A stretch of 64,000 nt of DNA from Rhodobacteraceae bacterium 63075 (GCA_003417655.1 QVMW01000014.1:1-64000); one strand, 5' to 3'. Shown: positions 1-8,600, counted from the stretch's first letter. The notes: generated by a model from the sequence alone, not told the origin. Program-made: numbers and translations.

Positions 1-74
1 TTGCTGCGCTCGAATGCCTGGGACTGACGAAAATTCGACTGAAACCGGGGCGGCCTGACAAAGGAGGGCACTGC
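1..74. other. Left edge, no gene assigned
   Basis: This stretch lies downstream of the AEC-carrier gene, which ends here on the minus strand. A short plus-strand frame closes with TGA near base 58 and could be the tail of a gene entering from outside the window. It is too short to identify. Confidence 0.2.
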
Positions 75-1004
75 CTAGAGCTGTGCAACCCAGGCTATGA
101 TCACCGAGACCGTCACGACGCTTGCCGCCGTGGAGATGAGAATCGACGCCGAAACCCGCTGCGGTGCGACGCCGTAGTGCTGAGCGAGAATATAGACATT
201 GCCCGCCACGGGCAGCGAGGCTGCGGCGATCATCACCGCCGCAGGATACGGATCGACGGGAAAGAGAAAGATAGCCGCCACGGCGACGAGCGCCGGATGC
301 AGGATCAGCTTGCCAAAGCTCAACCAGCCGGGAACCAGAACCCTCTCGGCCGATTTGCTGGCCAGCGAAGCCCCGATGGCGAAGAGTGCGCCGGGCGTCG
401 CCGCTGCTCCCAGGATGCCGACAAACTCGTTGAGCGGGCCGGGGATCGGCGCGCGCGATGCCGACCAGAGAAGCCCGACAACGATCGACATGATCATCGG
501 GTTCTTCAGCAGCCCGATGCCGACCGTCTTGAGAATGCCGAAGCTCATGCGCCCGTCACGCGCGCCGGTGATCAGGATCACGATGAGCGAGCCGAAGACG
601 ATCAGGTCGATTGCCAGAACCAGCATGATCGACTTCACAGCTTCCTCGCCCATCAGGAGCGTGAGCATGGGAATCCCCAGGAAACCGACATTGCCGATCG
701 CGGCGCATTGCGCCTCGATCGCGGCCTCCTCGACGTTCTTTCCAATGAAGAACGCCACCGCCATGGCGAGCCCGTAGACAAAGGCGGTGCCCCAGAGATA
801 GGCCGCTATGAACCGAAAATCGACAAGCTCGGCAAAGCTCAGGTTGGCCGCGAAGCGAAACAGCATCGCCGACAGGGCGAAGTAGAACACGAACTTCGTG
901 AGATAGGCCGTCGCTTCTTCGTTGAAAAACCGTGTTCTGCCTGCGACATATCCGACGCCGATCAACATGAAGAACGGTATGGTCTTGAGAAATACGTCGA
1001 GCAT
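75..1004 (-). CDS. AEC-family transporter (auxin efflux carrier-like)
   Basis: This 309-residue integral membrane protein has about ten hydrophobic segments in the two five-helix halves typical of the AEC/bile-acid-like fold. It starts MLDVFLKTIPFF and carries the Gly- and Pro-rich helices (GNVGFLGIPML near 120 and AAASLPVAGNVY near 275) that mark the family. Family members export or import small organic anions; the substrate cannot be read from the sequence. I chose the start at 1004 because AGGAG sits six to seven bases upstream. An open frame continues a further 17 codons upstream but has no ribosome site. The next gene is divergent, starting about 70 bp away. Confidence 0.85.
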   Translation of the reverse strand: MLDVFLKTIPFFMLIGVGYVAGRTRFFNEEATAYLTKFVFYFALSAMLFRFAANLSFAELVDFRFIAAYLWGTAFVYGLAMAVAFFIGKNVEEAAIEAQCAAIGNVGFLGIPMLTLLMGEEAVKSIMLVLAIDLIVFGSLIVILITGARDGRMSFGILKTVGIGLLKNPMIMSIVVGLLWSASRAPIPGPLNEFVGILGAAATPGALFAIGASLASKSAERVLVPGWLSFGKLILHPALVAVAAIFLFPVDPYPAAVMIAAASLPVAGNVYILAQHYGVAPQRVSASILISTAASVVTVSVIIAWVAQL

Positions 1005-1072
1005 GCGGTCTCCTGATCGCGCGGGCGCGCACAATACCGCATGCTGCGCCGCCATTTACAAGGCCCTGAGAC

Positions 1073-1816
1073 ATGCTCGACGCGTTCTTTCTGCACCATC
1101 GCAACACGACCAATGTGGGCGATCTTGCCTGTTGCCCGGCGGACTACTTCGATTTCGGCACGTCGCAGGTGGCAGGCTTCGGCGCACATGCTCCGGAAAC
1201 GCGCAGGCTCATCATGGGAGGGGGCCAAACCTGGAAAGGCTGCCTGCGCAGTTTGCGCGCGCGTGGCTCAAAAGCCGAGCACAAGGTGATCTGGGGAGTC
1301 GGCATCGCCCGGAGCACTGTCAGATCACCCGACTTTACAGAGGCGCGCGCGGCATGCGCGCTCATCGGAACGCGCTGCGCGGGGCTCGAAAGTTTCGGCG
1401 CGCGCTACGTGCCCTGCGTGTCGGCCATGTCGGAGCATTTCGACACGGCCCCGGCACCCTCCCATGAGGTGGTGATGTTCGCCCATGCGCGGTATTCCGA
1501 TCACATCACGCGCCAGCCCGGCATGCCCGAAGTGAGCAACCATGACATCCCGCTGAAGGATGCGATCCATTTCATTGCAAGCGGCGAGACGGTTCTGACC
1601 AGCTCCTATCACGGCACCTACTGGGCCCTGCTGCTCGGCCGCCGCGTGATCTGCGTGCCGTTCAACAACAAGTTTCGCTTCTTCCCCCAGCCGCCCACGA
1701 TGGCCGGGCCGGAAGACTGGATGGACCATGTCGGCAAGGCCAATCGCGCGGAAGGCGCGCTGGAGGAGGCCCGCGCCCTGAACACCGCCTTCCACGGCGA
1801 TGTCATGAACTTGTGA
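1073..1816 (+). CDS. Polysaccharide pyruvyl transferase-like protein
   Basis: The 247-residue protein begins MLDAFFLHHRNTTNVGDL, with the N-terminal NxGD-type motif of the polysaccharide pyruvyl transferase family (PF04230). Near residue 180 it carries the family signature TSSYHGTYWALLLGR, followed by VICVPFNNKFRFF. Family members move a pyruvate ketal, or more generally act as glycosyltransferase-like enzymes, on cell-surface polysaccharides. No polysaccharide gene cluster surrounds it, so the substrate is unknown. It is shorter than typical members (about 300 to 400 residues). It is divergent from the AEC carrier and convergent with creatinase. Confidence 0.75.
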   Translation: MLDAFFLHHRNTTNVGDLACCPADYFDFGTSQVAGFGAHAPETRRLIMGGGQTWKGCLRSLRARGSKAEHKVIWGVGIARSTVRSPDFTEARAACALIGTRCAGLESFGARYVPCVSAMSEHFDTAPAPSHEVVMFAHARYSDHITRQPGMPEVSNHDIPLKDAIHFIASGETVLTSSYHGTYWALLLGRRVICVPFNNKFRFFPQPPTMAGPEDWMDHVGKANRAEGALEEARALNTAFHGDVMNL

Positions 1817-1835
1817 AATCGCCTCCACGGCTTAA

Positions 1836-1864
1836 GGCCCGGAGGAGCCGCGCTCCTCCGGGCC
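1836..1864. terminator. Strong hairpin between convergent genes
   Basis: A perfect 12-bp stem (GGCCCGGAGGAG and its complement) closes a 5-nt loop, 20 bp after the pyruvyl-transferase stop and 30 bp before the creatinase stop. Neither strand has a clear U-tract, so it may be a Rho-independent-like or 3'-protecting structure serving both genes. Confidence 0.55.
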
Positions 1865-1892
1865 GGTCGGATTTGCGAAGCAAATTCGAAAC
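1863..1892. repeat. Intergenic repeat element, copy A (palindromic core)
   Basis: The stretch CCGGTCGGATTT-GCGAAGC-AAATTCGAAAC contains the small palindrome ATTTGC-GAA-GCAAAT and ends one base before the creatinase stop codon. Near-identical flanks and core occur at 39952-39984, and a degenerate copy at 9545-9577. Each copy lies directly downstream of a minus-strand gene. Confidence 0.6.
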
Positions 1893-1893
1893 C

Positions 1894-3102
1894 TCACCCC
1901 ACGACGTTGAACTCGGGACCATAGGGATAGCCGGTGATGTTCTCGTTTCCATCCTCGGTGATCACGAGAATATCGTGCTCACGGTAACCCCCGGCGCCCG
2001 GCTGCCCTTCGGCCAGCGTCAGCATCGGTTCCATCGAGATCACGTGCCCGGGTTCAAGGACCGTTTCGATATCCTCGCGCAGCTCCAGCCCGGCCTCGCG
2101 GCCGTAGTAATGCGACAGGACGCCGAAGGAATGCCCGTAGCCGAAGGTCCGATATTGCAGAAGGTCACGCTCCTCGAAATACGCGTTGATCTTCTCGGTC
2201 ACCTCCGCACAGCTCGCGCCGGGCCCCAGAAGCGATATCCCCAACTCATGCGCGCCCAGATTCGCCTCCCAGATCGCAAGGCTCGCCGCGTCCACCTCGC
2301 CAGCGAACATCGTCCGCTCCAGCGCCGTGTAGTAGCCGGAGATCATCGGGAAGCTGTTGAGGCTCAGGATGTCCCCCCGTTCGATCTTGCGCGCCGTGAC
2401 GGGGTTATGCGCCCCGTCGGTATTGATCCCCGACTGGAACCAGACCCAGGTGTCGCGATACTCGGCCTCCGGAAAGCGCCTGGCGATCTCCAGCTCCATC
2501 GCATCGCGCCCGGCCATGGCCACGTCGATCTCCCGCGCGCCGACCTTCACCGCCTCGCGGATCGCGTAGCCGCCCACATCGGCCACCGCCGCGCCCGCGC
2601 GGATGAGTTCAAGCTCGGCGAGGGATTTCATCATCCGCTGCCGCATGGTCGGCTCGAAAAGATCGACTGTGTCGGCAGGGGCGAGGAAATGGTCAAGCTT
2701 GGCCTTCTGCATGAGCGAGAGATGATCGCTCTCGTAGCCCACGCGCCTGCCTTTGCCAGCGACACTCAGGACCGCGCGCCAGAAGTTGTCACGCTGCCAG
2801 TCGGTATAGGTGATGTTGTCGCAGAACGAACGCCGCCAGGGCTGGCCCGCGTCGATCCCGGCAGAGATCGTGACGGCTTCCCCCTGCGTCACAACCATCG
2901 CGTAGGGGCGACCAAAGGCACAATAGGTAAAGCCGGAGTAGTAGGAGACATTGTGCATCGACGTGAAGACAGCCGCGTCGACACCTTCCGCTTTCATGAT
3001 GTCGCGCAGCTTTGACAGGCGCGCCTCGTATTCACGCAGGTCGAATTGAAGCGGTGCTTTTTCACCGTTGTGGAAGCGATACATTTCTGGACGTGCAGTC
3101 AT
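1894..3102 (-). CDS. Creatinase (creatine amidinohydrolase)
   Basis: This 402-residue protein belongs to the M24/aminopeptidase-P fold ('pita-bread') family. It matches Pseudomonas creatinase throughout: RPYA at 65-68, YTDWQRDN near 100, WFQSGINTDGAHNP at 221-234, and near the end LQYRTFGYGHSFG, HYYGREAGLELRED and GAGGYREHDI. The catalytic histidine is at residue 232, the same number as in the Pseudomonas enzyme. Creatinase hydrolyses creatine to sarcosine and urea without metal. The start at 3102 has AGGAGG six bases upstream. No sarcosine oxidase or creatine transporter gene lies nearby. It is divergent from a P1-family peptidase, with which it shares a 146-bp promoter region. Confidence 0.9.
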   Translation of the reverse strand: MTARPEMYRFHNGEKAPLQFDLREYEARLSKLRDIMKAEGVDAAVFTSMHNVSYYSGFTYCAFGRPYAMVVTQGEAVTISAGIDAGQPWRRSFCDNITYTDWQRDNFWRAVLSVAGKGRRVGYESDHLSLMQKAKLDHFLAPADTVDLFEPTMRQRMMKSLAELELIRAGAAVADVGGYAIREAVKVGAREIDVAMAGRDAMELEIARRFPEAEYRDTWVWFQSGINTDGAHNPVTARKIERGDILSLNSFPMISGYYTALERTMFAGEVDAASLAIWEANLGAHELGISLLGPGASCAEVTEKINAYFEERDLLQYRTFGYGHSFGVLSHYYGREAGLELREDIETVLEPGHVISMEPMLTLAEGQPGAGGYREHDILVITEDGNENITGYPYGPEFNVVG

Positions 3103-3248
3103 AGTGACCCTCCTGAAAAGAAAGGTCCCGGCGTTCAGGACTGTTGGGATATGCGCATCTGCGGAGCGGCGCCACCGCTCCCCGCGTGGTTTCTCATTGC
3201 CGATTCCGCGTGATCTGGCAAGGTGATTCTCAAAGAAGGAGCGACGAC

Positions 3249-4235
3249 ATGGTTGGCACAGGCCCCCGAAACCTGATCACCGATGTGGACGGTCTGAGCG
3301 TCGGAAATGCCTCGGACGCGAAGATCAAGACAGGCGCGACCGTGCTTGTCGGCGATGCCCCGTTCACCTGCGGGGTGCATGTCATGGGCGGCGCGCCGGG
3401 CACGCGGGAGACGGACCTGCTCGCCCCCGACAAGACCGTTGAGCAAGTCGATGCGCTGGTGCTGTCGGGCGGCTCGGCCTTCGGGCTCGATGCCGCCTCG
3501 GGGGTGGCCGATGCCCTGCGCGCGCAGGGGCGCGGCTTCGCGGTGGGCGATCAGCTCGTGCCCATCGTCCCCGGAGCGATTCTCTTCGACCTGATCAATG
3601 GCGGTGACAAGGACTGGCCTGAGAACCCCTACAAGCGGCTCGGGTCCGAGGCGCTGGAGAGCGCCGCCCGCAGCTTCGAGCTGGGCCGCGAAGGGGCCGG
3701 CACGGGCTGCACGACGGCAACGCTCATGGGCGGGCTCGGCTCGGCCTCGGTGCGTCTGCCCTCGGGCCATACCGTGGGCGCGCTTGTCGCGGTCAACGCG
3801 CTCGGCTCCGCGACCATCGGCAAGGGCAAGCATTTCTGGGCCGCACCTTTCGAAGTCGAAGGGGAGTTCGGCGGGCTCGGCCTGCCTTCCGAGTTCCCCG
3901 ACCCGCATCTGCCGGACACGAAGCTCGCCGCCCACGCCAATACCACGATCGGCATCGTCGCCACCGACGCGGCGCTGACGCAGGCGCAATGCACGCGCAT
4001 GGCAACCGCGGCACATGATGGCTACGCGCGCGCGCTCGTCCCGTCGCATACGCCGATGGACGGCGATCTCGTCTTCGCTGCCGCGACCGGTGCGAAACCG
4101 CTCGAAAACCCCGTCGCCGATACGCTCCTGCTCGGTCATGCGGCTGCCACGGCCATGGCGCGCGCCATTGCCCGCGCTGTCCATGCAGCAACACCGATGG
4201 TGGGCGATCCACTCCCCGTCTGGCAATCGCTCTAA
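3249..4235 (+). CDS. P1-family (DmpA/NylC-like) N-terminal nucleophile hydrolase
   Basis: The 328-residue protein belongs to the P1 peptidase family of self-cleaving Ntn-hydrolases, which includes D-aminopeptidase DmpA and the nylon-oligomer hydrolase NylC. Its start MVGTGPRNLITDVDGLSVGN, the GGSAFGLDAA segment near 77 and the motif AHANTTIGIVATDA are all family marks. By analogy with NylC, autocleavage would fall between Asn231 and Thr232, making Thr232 the catalytic nucleophile of the beta chain. The start at 3249 follows AAGAAGGAG. The substrate is unknown: an amide or short peptide. It is divergent from creatinase, and its stop codon abuts that of the convergent alpha/beta hydrolase with no base between them. 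Confidence 0.82.
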   Translation: MVGTGPRNLITDVDGLSVGNASDAKIKTGATVLVGDAPFTCGVHVMGGAPGTRETDLLAPDKTVEQVDALVLSGGSAFGLDAASGVADALRAQGRGFAVGDQLVPIVPGAILFDLINGGDKDWPENPYKRLGSEALESAARSFELGREGAGTGCTTATLMGGLGSASVRLPSGHTVGALVAVNALGSATIGKGKHFWAAPFEVEGEFGGLGLPSEFPDPHLPDTKLAAHANTTIGIVATDAALTQAQCTRMATAAHDGYARALVPSHTPMDGDLVFAAATGAKPLENPVADTLLLGHAAATAMARAIARAVHAATPMVGDPLPVWQSL

Positions 4236-5021
4236 TTACCCAAGAAGACGCGCCAACATCTCGCTGTCAGCGTCTTCCAGCGGCTCGACCACGTCATAGT
4301 GATGGCGCGCCGCGTCCTCGACAAGCGGGCAGCCCCAGGCCTCCGACAGCCAGCGCGCCTGGTCGCGGAAAGCCGGGCGCTCCGCCGCACCGACCCAGAC
4401 CGTCACGGAGCAGTCATGCCGCTCACGCATGAAGACCGGGCTCTCGGCGATCGCCGCCTCTTCATCGAGCTTGAAGTCGGCGTTCATGCTTGTCTCCATC
4501 AGCGGGCGCAGATCGGACAGCGGCGAGATGGGCATGACATGGGCCAGCCGCGCGGCGACCGGATCGGGCAACATGCCCCGCGCCGTCATTCGCGCCACGA
4601 GATGACCGCCCGCCGAATGCCCCGCAAGCGCCACCGGCCCCGCAGCGGCCCCCGCCGCAAGGCTCACCGCCGCCGCGATCTCCCGCGTGATCCCCGCGAT
4701 CGACGCCTCGGGGCAGAGCGTATAGCTCGGCATGGCCACGGCCCACCCACGCTCAAGCGCCCCGGCGGCCAGGTGAGACCAGGAGGATTTGTCCAGCATC
4801 CGCCAGAACCCGCCATGAACGAAGCTCATCAGGCCCGCCGGCGCGCCATCGGGCCTGAACAGATCCAGTTTCTGCCTTTCTCCGGGTCCATAGGCGATGT
4901 CGAAGTCGGCGCGGTCGGCGGCAGCCTCACGGAACCGCGCCGCATCCTCGGCCCAGCGCGCGGGGTAGCTCTCACCGTTCTTGATGTAAGGCATGTTCTC
5001 GTAAGCATCATCGAGCCGCAT
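4236..5021 (-). CDS. Alpha/beta hydrolase (kynurenine formamidase/esterase-like)
   Basis: This 261-residue hydrolase has the oxyanion-hole motif HGGFW at 69-73, the nucleophile elbow GHSAGGH with Ser136, and a late histidine in RHHYDVVE. That arrangement is typical of the arylformamidase (kynurenine formamidase)-like and hormone-sensitive-lipase-like groups. The start at 5021 was chosen because AAAGGAGA precedes it; ten more codons are open upstream without a site. No tryptophan-degradation genes are adjacent, so a general esterase or amidase is as likely as a formamidase. It is divergent from the gabD-like gene. Confidence 0.75.
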   Translation of the reverse strand: MRLDDAYENMPYIKNGESYPARWAEDAARFREAAADRADFDIAYGPGERQKLDLFRPDGAPAGLMSFVHGGFWRMLDKSSWSHLAAGALERGWAVAMPSYTLCPEASIAGITREIAAAVSLAAGAAAGPVALAGHSAGGHLVARMTARGMLPDPVAARLAHVMPISPLSDLRPLMETSMNADFKLDEEAAIAESPVFMRERHDCSVTVWVGAAERPAFRDQARWLSEAWGCPLVEDAARHHYDVVEPLEDADSEMLARLLG

Positions 5022-5115
5022 TGAGGCTTCTCCTTTGTCCCGCCAGGTCAATTCGTTTTGACAATCCTAGGGCCAAGTGCTTTGCCTATGCGAGCCAATT
5101 TTCCAGGAGGCCGAC

Positions 5116-6588
5116 ATGCTCGATGCCAAGACTGATCTCAAATCTCTGCTGAAAGACCCCTCGCTGCTGGCCGAGAAGGCCTATGTAAACGGTGAATGGA
5201 TCGACGGCGATCAGACCTTCGACGTGACAAACCCCGCGCGCGGCGACGTGATCGCCAATGTTGCCGACCTGACACGCGAACAGGCCAGAGAGGCCATCGC
5301 AGCCGCCGAAAAAGCCCAGAAGGACTGGGCCAAATGGACCGGCAAGGAGCGCGCGCAGGTGCTGCGCAAGTGGTTCGACCTGATGATGGAGAACCAGGAC
5401 GATCTCGGCGCGATCCTGACAGCCGAGATGGGCAAACCCCTTGCCGAGGCAAAGGGCGAGATCGCCTATGGCGCGTCCTTCGTCGAATTCTTCGCCGAGG
5501 AAGCCAAGCGCGTCTATGGCGAGACGATCCCCGGCCACCAGCGCGACAAGCGCATCATGGTCATGAAACAGCCCATCGGCGTGGCCGCCTCCATCACGCC
5601 ATGGAACTTCCCTAACGCGATGATCACCCGCAAGGCCGGCCCGGCGCTCGCCGCGGGCTGCGCCTTCGTCGGCCGCCCGGCGGAGCTGACGCCGCTCTCG
5701 GCCACGGCGCTGGGCGTTTTGGCCGAGCGCGCGGGGATCCCCGCAGGGGTTTTCAACATTGTCACGAGCACACGCGCCTCCGAAGTGGGCAAGGAGTTCT
5801 GCGAGAACCCCACCGTGCGCAAGCTGACTTTCACGGGAAGCACCGCAGTCGGCCGCATCCTGCTGCGCCAGGCCGCCGACCAGGTCAAGAAATGCTCGAT
5901 GGAGCTGGGCGGCAACGCGCCCTTCATCGTCTTCGATGATGCGGATCTCGACGCCGCCGTCGAAGGCGCGATCATGTGCAAGTTCCGCAACAACGGCCAG
6001 ACCTGCGTCTGCGCGAACCGCATCTATGTCCAGTCTGGTGTCTATGACGCCTTCGCCGAGAAGCTCATGGCCAAGCTCGACGAGATGAAGGTCGGCGACG
6101 GCTTCGAGGAAGATACGGCCTTCGGCCCGCTGATCAACGACGGTGCTGTCGAGAAGGTCGAAGCGCATATATCCGACGCCAGGTCAAAGGGCGCGGAAGT
6201 CATCTACGGGGGCACGAAACACCCGCTCGGCGGCACCTTCTTCGAACCAACCGTGCTCAAGGGCGTCACGCAGGACATGCAGGTCGCGAGTGACGAGACA
6301 TTCGGCCCGATGGCCCCGCTCTTCAGGTTCGAAAATGAGGATGACGTGATCGCCATGGCCAATGACACGATCTTCGGCCTCGCCTCCTATTTCTACGCGA
6401 AGGATCTGAGCCGCGTCTACAAGGTCGCCGAGGCGCTGGAATACGGGATCGTCGGGGTCAACACGGGCATCATTTCGACGGAAGTCGCCCCCTTCGGCGG
6501 TGTGAAACAGTCCGGCCTCGGCCGCGAAGGCTCGCATCATGGCATAGACGAGTTCCTGGAGATGAAATACGTCTGCATGAGTGTTTGA
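5116..6588 (+). CDS. gabD: NAD(P)-dependent succinate-semialdehyde dehydrogenase
   Basis: This 490-residue aldehyde dehydrogenase has the catalytic residues in place: Asn164 (TPWNFP), Glu263 (MELGGNAPF) and nucleophile Cys297 (NNGQTCVCANR). Length and motifs fit the GabD group, which oxidises succinate semialdehyde to succinate. A second cysteine at 299 makes a CxC pair, as in redox-switched human SSADH. The usual lysine of the VxKPAxxTP cofactor motif is Arg187 here (GRPAELTPL). The start follows CCAGGAGG. The convergent neighbour is an aminotransferase, which could feed it semialdehyde, but that link is inference. Confidence 0.85.
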   Translation: MLDAKTDLKSLLKDPSLLAEKAYVNGEWIDGDQTFDVTNPARGDVIANVADLTREQAREAIAAAEKAQKDWAKWTGKERAQVLRKWFDLMMENQDDLGAILTAEMGKPLAEAKGEIAYGASFVEFFAEEAKRVYGETIPGHQRDKRIMVMKQPIGVAASITPWNFPNAMITRKAGPALAAGCAFVGRPAELTPLSATALGVLAERAGIPAGVFNIVTSTRASEVGKEFCENPTVRKLTFTGSTAVGRILLRQAADQVKKCSMELGGNAPFIVFDDADLDAAVEGAIMCKFRNNGQTCVCANRIYVQSGVYDAFAEKLMAKLDEMKVGDGFEEDTAFGPLINDGAVEKVEAHISDARSKGAEVIYGGTKHPLGGTFFEPTVLKGVTQDMQVASDETFGPMAPLFRFENEDDVIAMANDTIFGLASYFYAKDLSRVYKVAEALEYGIVGVNTGIISTEVAPFGGVKQSGLGREGSHHGIDEFLEMKYVCMSV

Positions 6589-6595
6589 TCCGGGC

Positions 6596-7816
6596 TCAGC
6601 ACGGCTGGCTTTGCCGGGGACCTTCCCTGACAAGGCCCGCCAGCCGCCTGATCCCGTCTTCGATCATCTCTTCGTCCGGCTTTGAAAAATTGAGCCGGAG
6701 CGTGTTCCGGCCACTGCCATCTGGGAAAAAGGCCGCGCCCGGCACGAAAGCGATATCATGCTCAAGCGCCCGGCTGAGCAACGCGGTCGCATCGAAGTCC
6801 GGCGGCAAGGTGAGCCAGACGAACATGCCCCCATCCGGGTTCGTCCATCTCACACCATCAGGCATGTATCGCTCAAGCGCCCCCAGCATCGCGCGCAGGC
6901 GCGCGCCGTAGGCCGCCCTGAGCCGGGGCACGTGCGTGTCGAATATGGAACCCGCGACCTCCGCGACAATCGCCTGGTTGAGCGTTGCGGCGTGAAGGTC
7001 TCCGGCCTGTTTGAGCAGCACGAGCTTGTCGATGACGGTCTTCGCCGCGCAGACCCAGCCGATCCGAAGCCCCGGCGCGAGCGTTTTCGAGAAGGACCCG
7101 CAATAGAGCGTCCGGCAGGTTTCAATCGTGCCTGACTGCGCCGCCTCCAGCGCCAGGATCGGTGCGATGTCCTCACCTTCGAAGCGCAGAGCCTGGTAGG
7201 CCGCGTCCTCGACGATCGCCGCGCCCATCTCCTCGGCCTGCGCCAGAATCGCAAGGCGCGCAGCTTTCGAAAGGGTCTCGCCCGTCGGGTTCGCGAAATC
7301 GGGTGTCACATAGGCCAGCTTGATCTTCGCGCCCTGCGCCTCTTCGCGCATGCGCTCGACCGAGCGGTTCCCGTTCGGGTCGAGCCGCACATAAAGCGGC
7401 TCGTAGGCATTGAACGCGCCGAGTGCGCCAAGATAGGTCGGAAAGCCGAGCGCAACGGCATCGCCCGTGCCGATGAAGAGCTTTCCGAGATGGTCGAGAG
7501 CCTGCTGCGAGCCGGAGGTGATCAGGATGTTCTCCGGAACGGCTGGCACGCCAAGGCTGCGCATGTGTTGCGCGATCCACTCGCGTAGCGCCGCAAGCCC
7601 CTCCGAAGCCGCATATTGCAAGGCGGACTGCGCGGCCTCTCCGCTCAGCGCGCGCTGCGTTGCCTCCCGAAAGGCGTCGGACGGGAAAAGCGCAGGATCA
7701 GGAATGCCCCCTGCGAAGGAAATGATCCCCGGCCTGTCCAGAAGCTTGAGCAGCTCGCGAATCTCCGAGGCCTTCATGCGGTTCGCGCGCGGCGCGTATA
7801 AATCAGTCAGTATCAT
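6596..7816 (-). CDS. PLP-dependent class I/II aminotransferase (2-aminoadipate/LysN-like)
   Basis: The 406-residue fold-type I aminotransferase shows FAGGIPDPALFP near the N terminus, TSGSQQALD, the cofactor-binding DFANPTGE and VEDAAYQALRF segments, and the PLP lysine in CGSFSKTLAPGLRIGW. These features match the 2-aminoadipate or aromatic aminotransferase group related to LysN and to MocR catalytic domains. There is no N-terminal DNA-binding domain. I set the start at 7816 because GGAGG lies eight bases upstream; two upstream ATGs are worse placed. Its stop is 7 bp from the gabD stop. The amino donor is not predictable. Confidence 0.8.
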   Translation of the reverse strand: MILTDLYAPRANRMKASEIRELLKLLDRPGIISFAGGIPDPALFPSDAFREATQRALSGEAAQSALQYAASEGLAALREWIAQHMRSLGVPAVPENILITSGSQQALDHLGKLFIGTGDAVALGFPTYLGALGAFNAYEPLYVRLDPNGNRSVERMREEAQGAKIKLAYVTPDFANPTGETLSKAARLAILAQAEEMGAAIVEDAAYQALRFEGEDIAPILALEAAQSGTIETCRTLYCGSFSKTLAPGLRIGWVCAAKTVIDKLVLLKQAGDLHAATLNQAIVAEVAGSIFDTHVPRLRAAYGARLRAMLGALERYMPDGVRWTNPDGGMFVWLTLPPDFDATALLSRALEHDIAFVPGAAFFPDGSGRNTLRLNFSKPDEEMIEDGIRRLAGLVREGPRQSQPC

Positions 7817-7885
7817 TGACATATCCTCCGCCGCTACGCTCACATGAGGCGGCATATTAAGTCAATAGACCTGACGTAATTGGTC

Positions 7886-7915
7886 GTATAAACGCCCCGG
7901 CGCATGACCGGGGCG
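7886..7915 (-). terminator. Terminator of the small heat-shock gene
   Basis: On the minus strand an 8-bp perfect stem (CGCCCCGG and complement) with a 7-nt loop is followed by TTTAT. It lies 22 bp after the hsp20 stop codon. Confidence 0.6.
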
Positions 7916-7936
7916 CATCTCTTGCTGCAAGCCGCT

Positions 7937-8410
7937 TCAGTTCACGGCTTTGGCATCGACGACGTCCTTGTCCGTTTCCGGCTTCGAGGCGATCTCGATG
8001 CGGCGCGGCTTCAGAGCCTCGGGCACTTCGCGCTCGAGGTCGATATGCAGCATGCCGTCGGCATGGCTCGCGCCCTTCACACGAACATGATCGGCCAGCT
8101 GGAAGCGGCGTTCGAAGGCACGCGTGGCGATCCCGCGATGCAGGAAGGTGCGGCCCTCTTCATTCTCCTCTTCGACCTTGCGGGCCGACACGACGAGTGC
8201 ATGATCCTTCACTTCGACGGAAAGATCATCTTCCGAGAAGCCCGCCACGGCGATCGAGATGCGATAAGCATCTTCCGCAGTCTTCTCGATGTTGTAAGGG
8301 GGGTAGGTCGTCTGGCTCATGTCATTGGCCATGACACGGTCCATCATATCGGCGATCTGGTCGAATCCGACTGTGGCCCGGTAAAGCGGGGTCAAATCGA
8401 AGTTTCGCAT
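7937..8410 (-). CDS. Small heat-shock protein, Hsp20/IbpA family
   Basis: This 157-residue protein has a central alpha-crystallin domain (about residues 35-130). Family marks are YPPYNIEKTAEDAYRISIAVAGF, the beta-hairpin DDLSVEVKDHALVV, the GIATRAFERRFQL strand and the ADGMLHIDLERE strand. The N-terminal MRNFDLTPLYRATVGFDQ is the classic IbpA start. It is an ATP-independent holdase that keeps unfolding proteins soluble. The start follows GGAGG. A heat-shock-type promoter lies just upstream (8455-8479), giving a leader of roughly 38 nt in which I see no clear ROSE thermometer. Confidence 0.92.
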   Translation of the reverse strand: MRNFDLTPLYRATVGFDQIADMMDRVMANDMSQTTYPPYNIEKTAEDAYRISIAVAGFSEDDLSVEVKDHALVVSARKVEEENEEGRTFLHRGIATRAFERRFQLADHVRVKGASHADGMLHIDLEREVPEALKPRRIEIASKPETDKDVVDAKAVN

Positions 8411-8454
8411 GGTTCATCCTCCATTGAGCGATTCCACTATGTATTGCCTTCCCG

Positions 8455-8479
8455 ATGGGGACAGGCAGCGTTGCGCAAG
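8455..8479 (-). promoter_or_regulatory. RpoH (sigma-32)-type promoter of hsp20
   Basis: On the minus strand a -35 element CTTGCG (8474-8479) and a -10 element CCCCAT (8455-8460) are separated by exactly 13 bp. This matches the alphaproteobacterial heat-shock sigma pattern CTTG-N13/14-CCCCAT. Transcription would start near 8448. Confidence 0.7.
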
Positions 8480-8483
8480 GCCC

Positions 8484-8501
8484 TTGCAAGGCGCCTTGCA
8501 A
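8484..8501. promoter_or_regulatory. 18-bp perfect palindrome next to the heat-shock promoter
   Basis: TTGCAAGGCGCCTTGCAA is a perfect inverted repeat without loop, ending 4 bp upstream of the RpoH -35 box. It may be an operator. A role as 3' structure for the upstream protease gene is less likely because there is no loop. Confidence 0.45.
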
Positions 8502-8600
8502 ACCAGATGTGGGAGCACTTTCGGGCTTTTCAAGAGGATGCATCATGCGCCCGGAGCGGCGATTTCGACTCTGCGCAGCGGCAATCGCTCCCCGCGGGGC

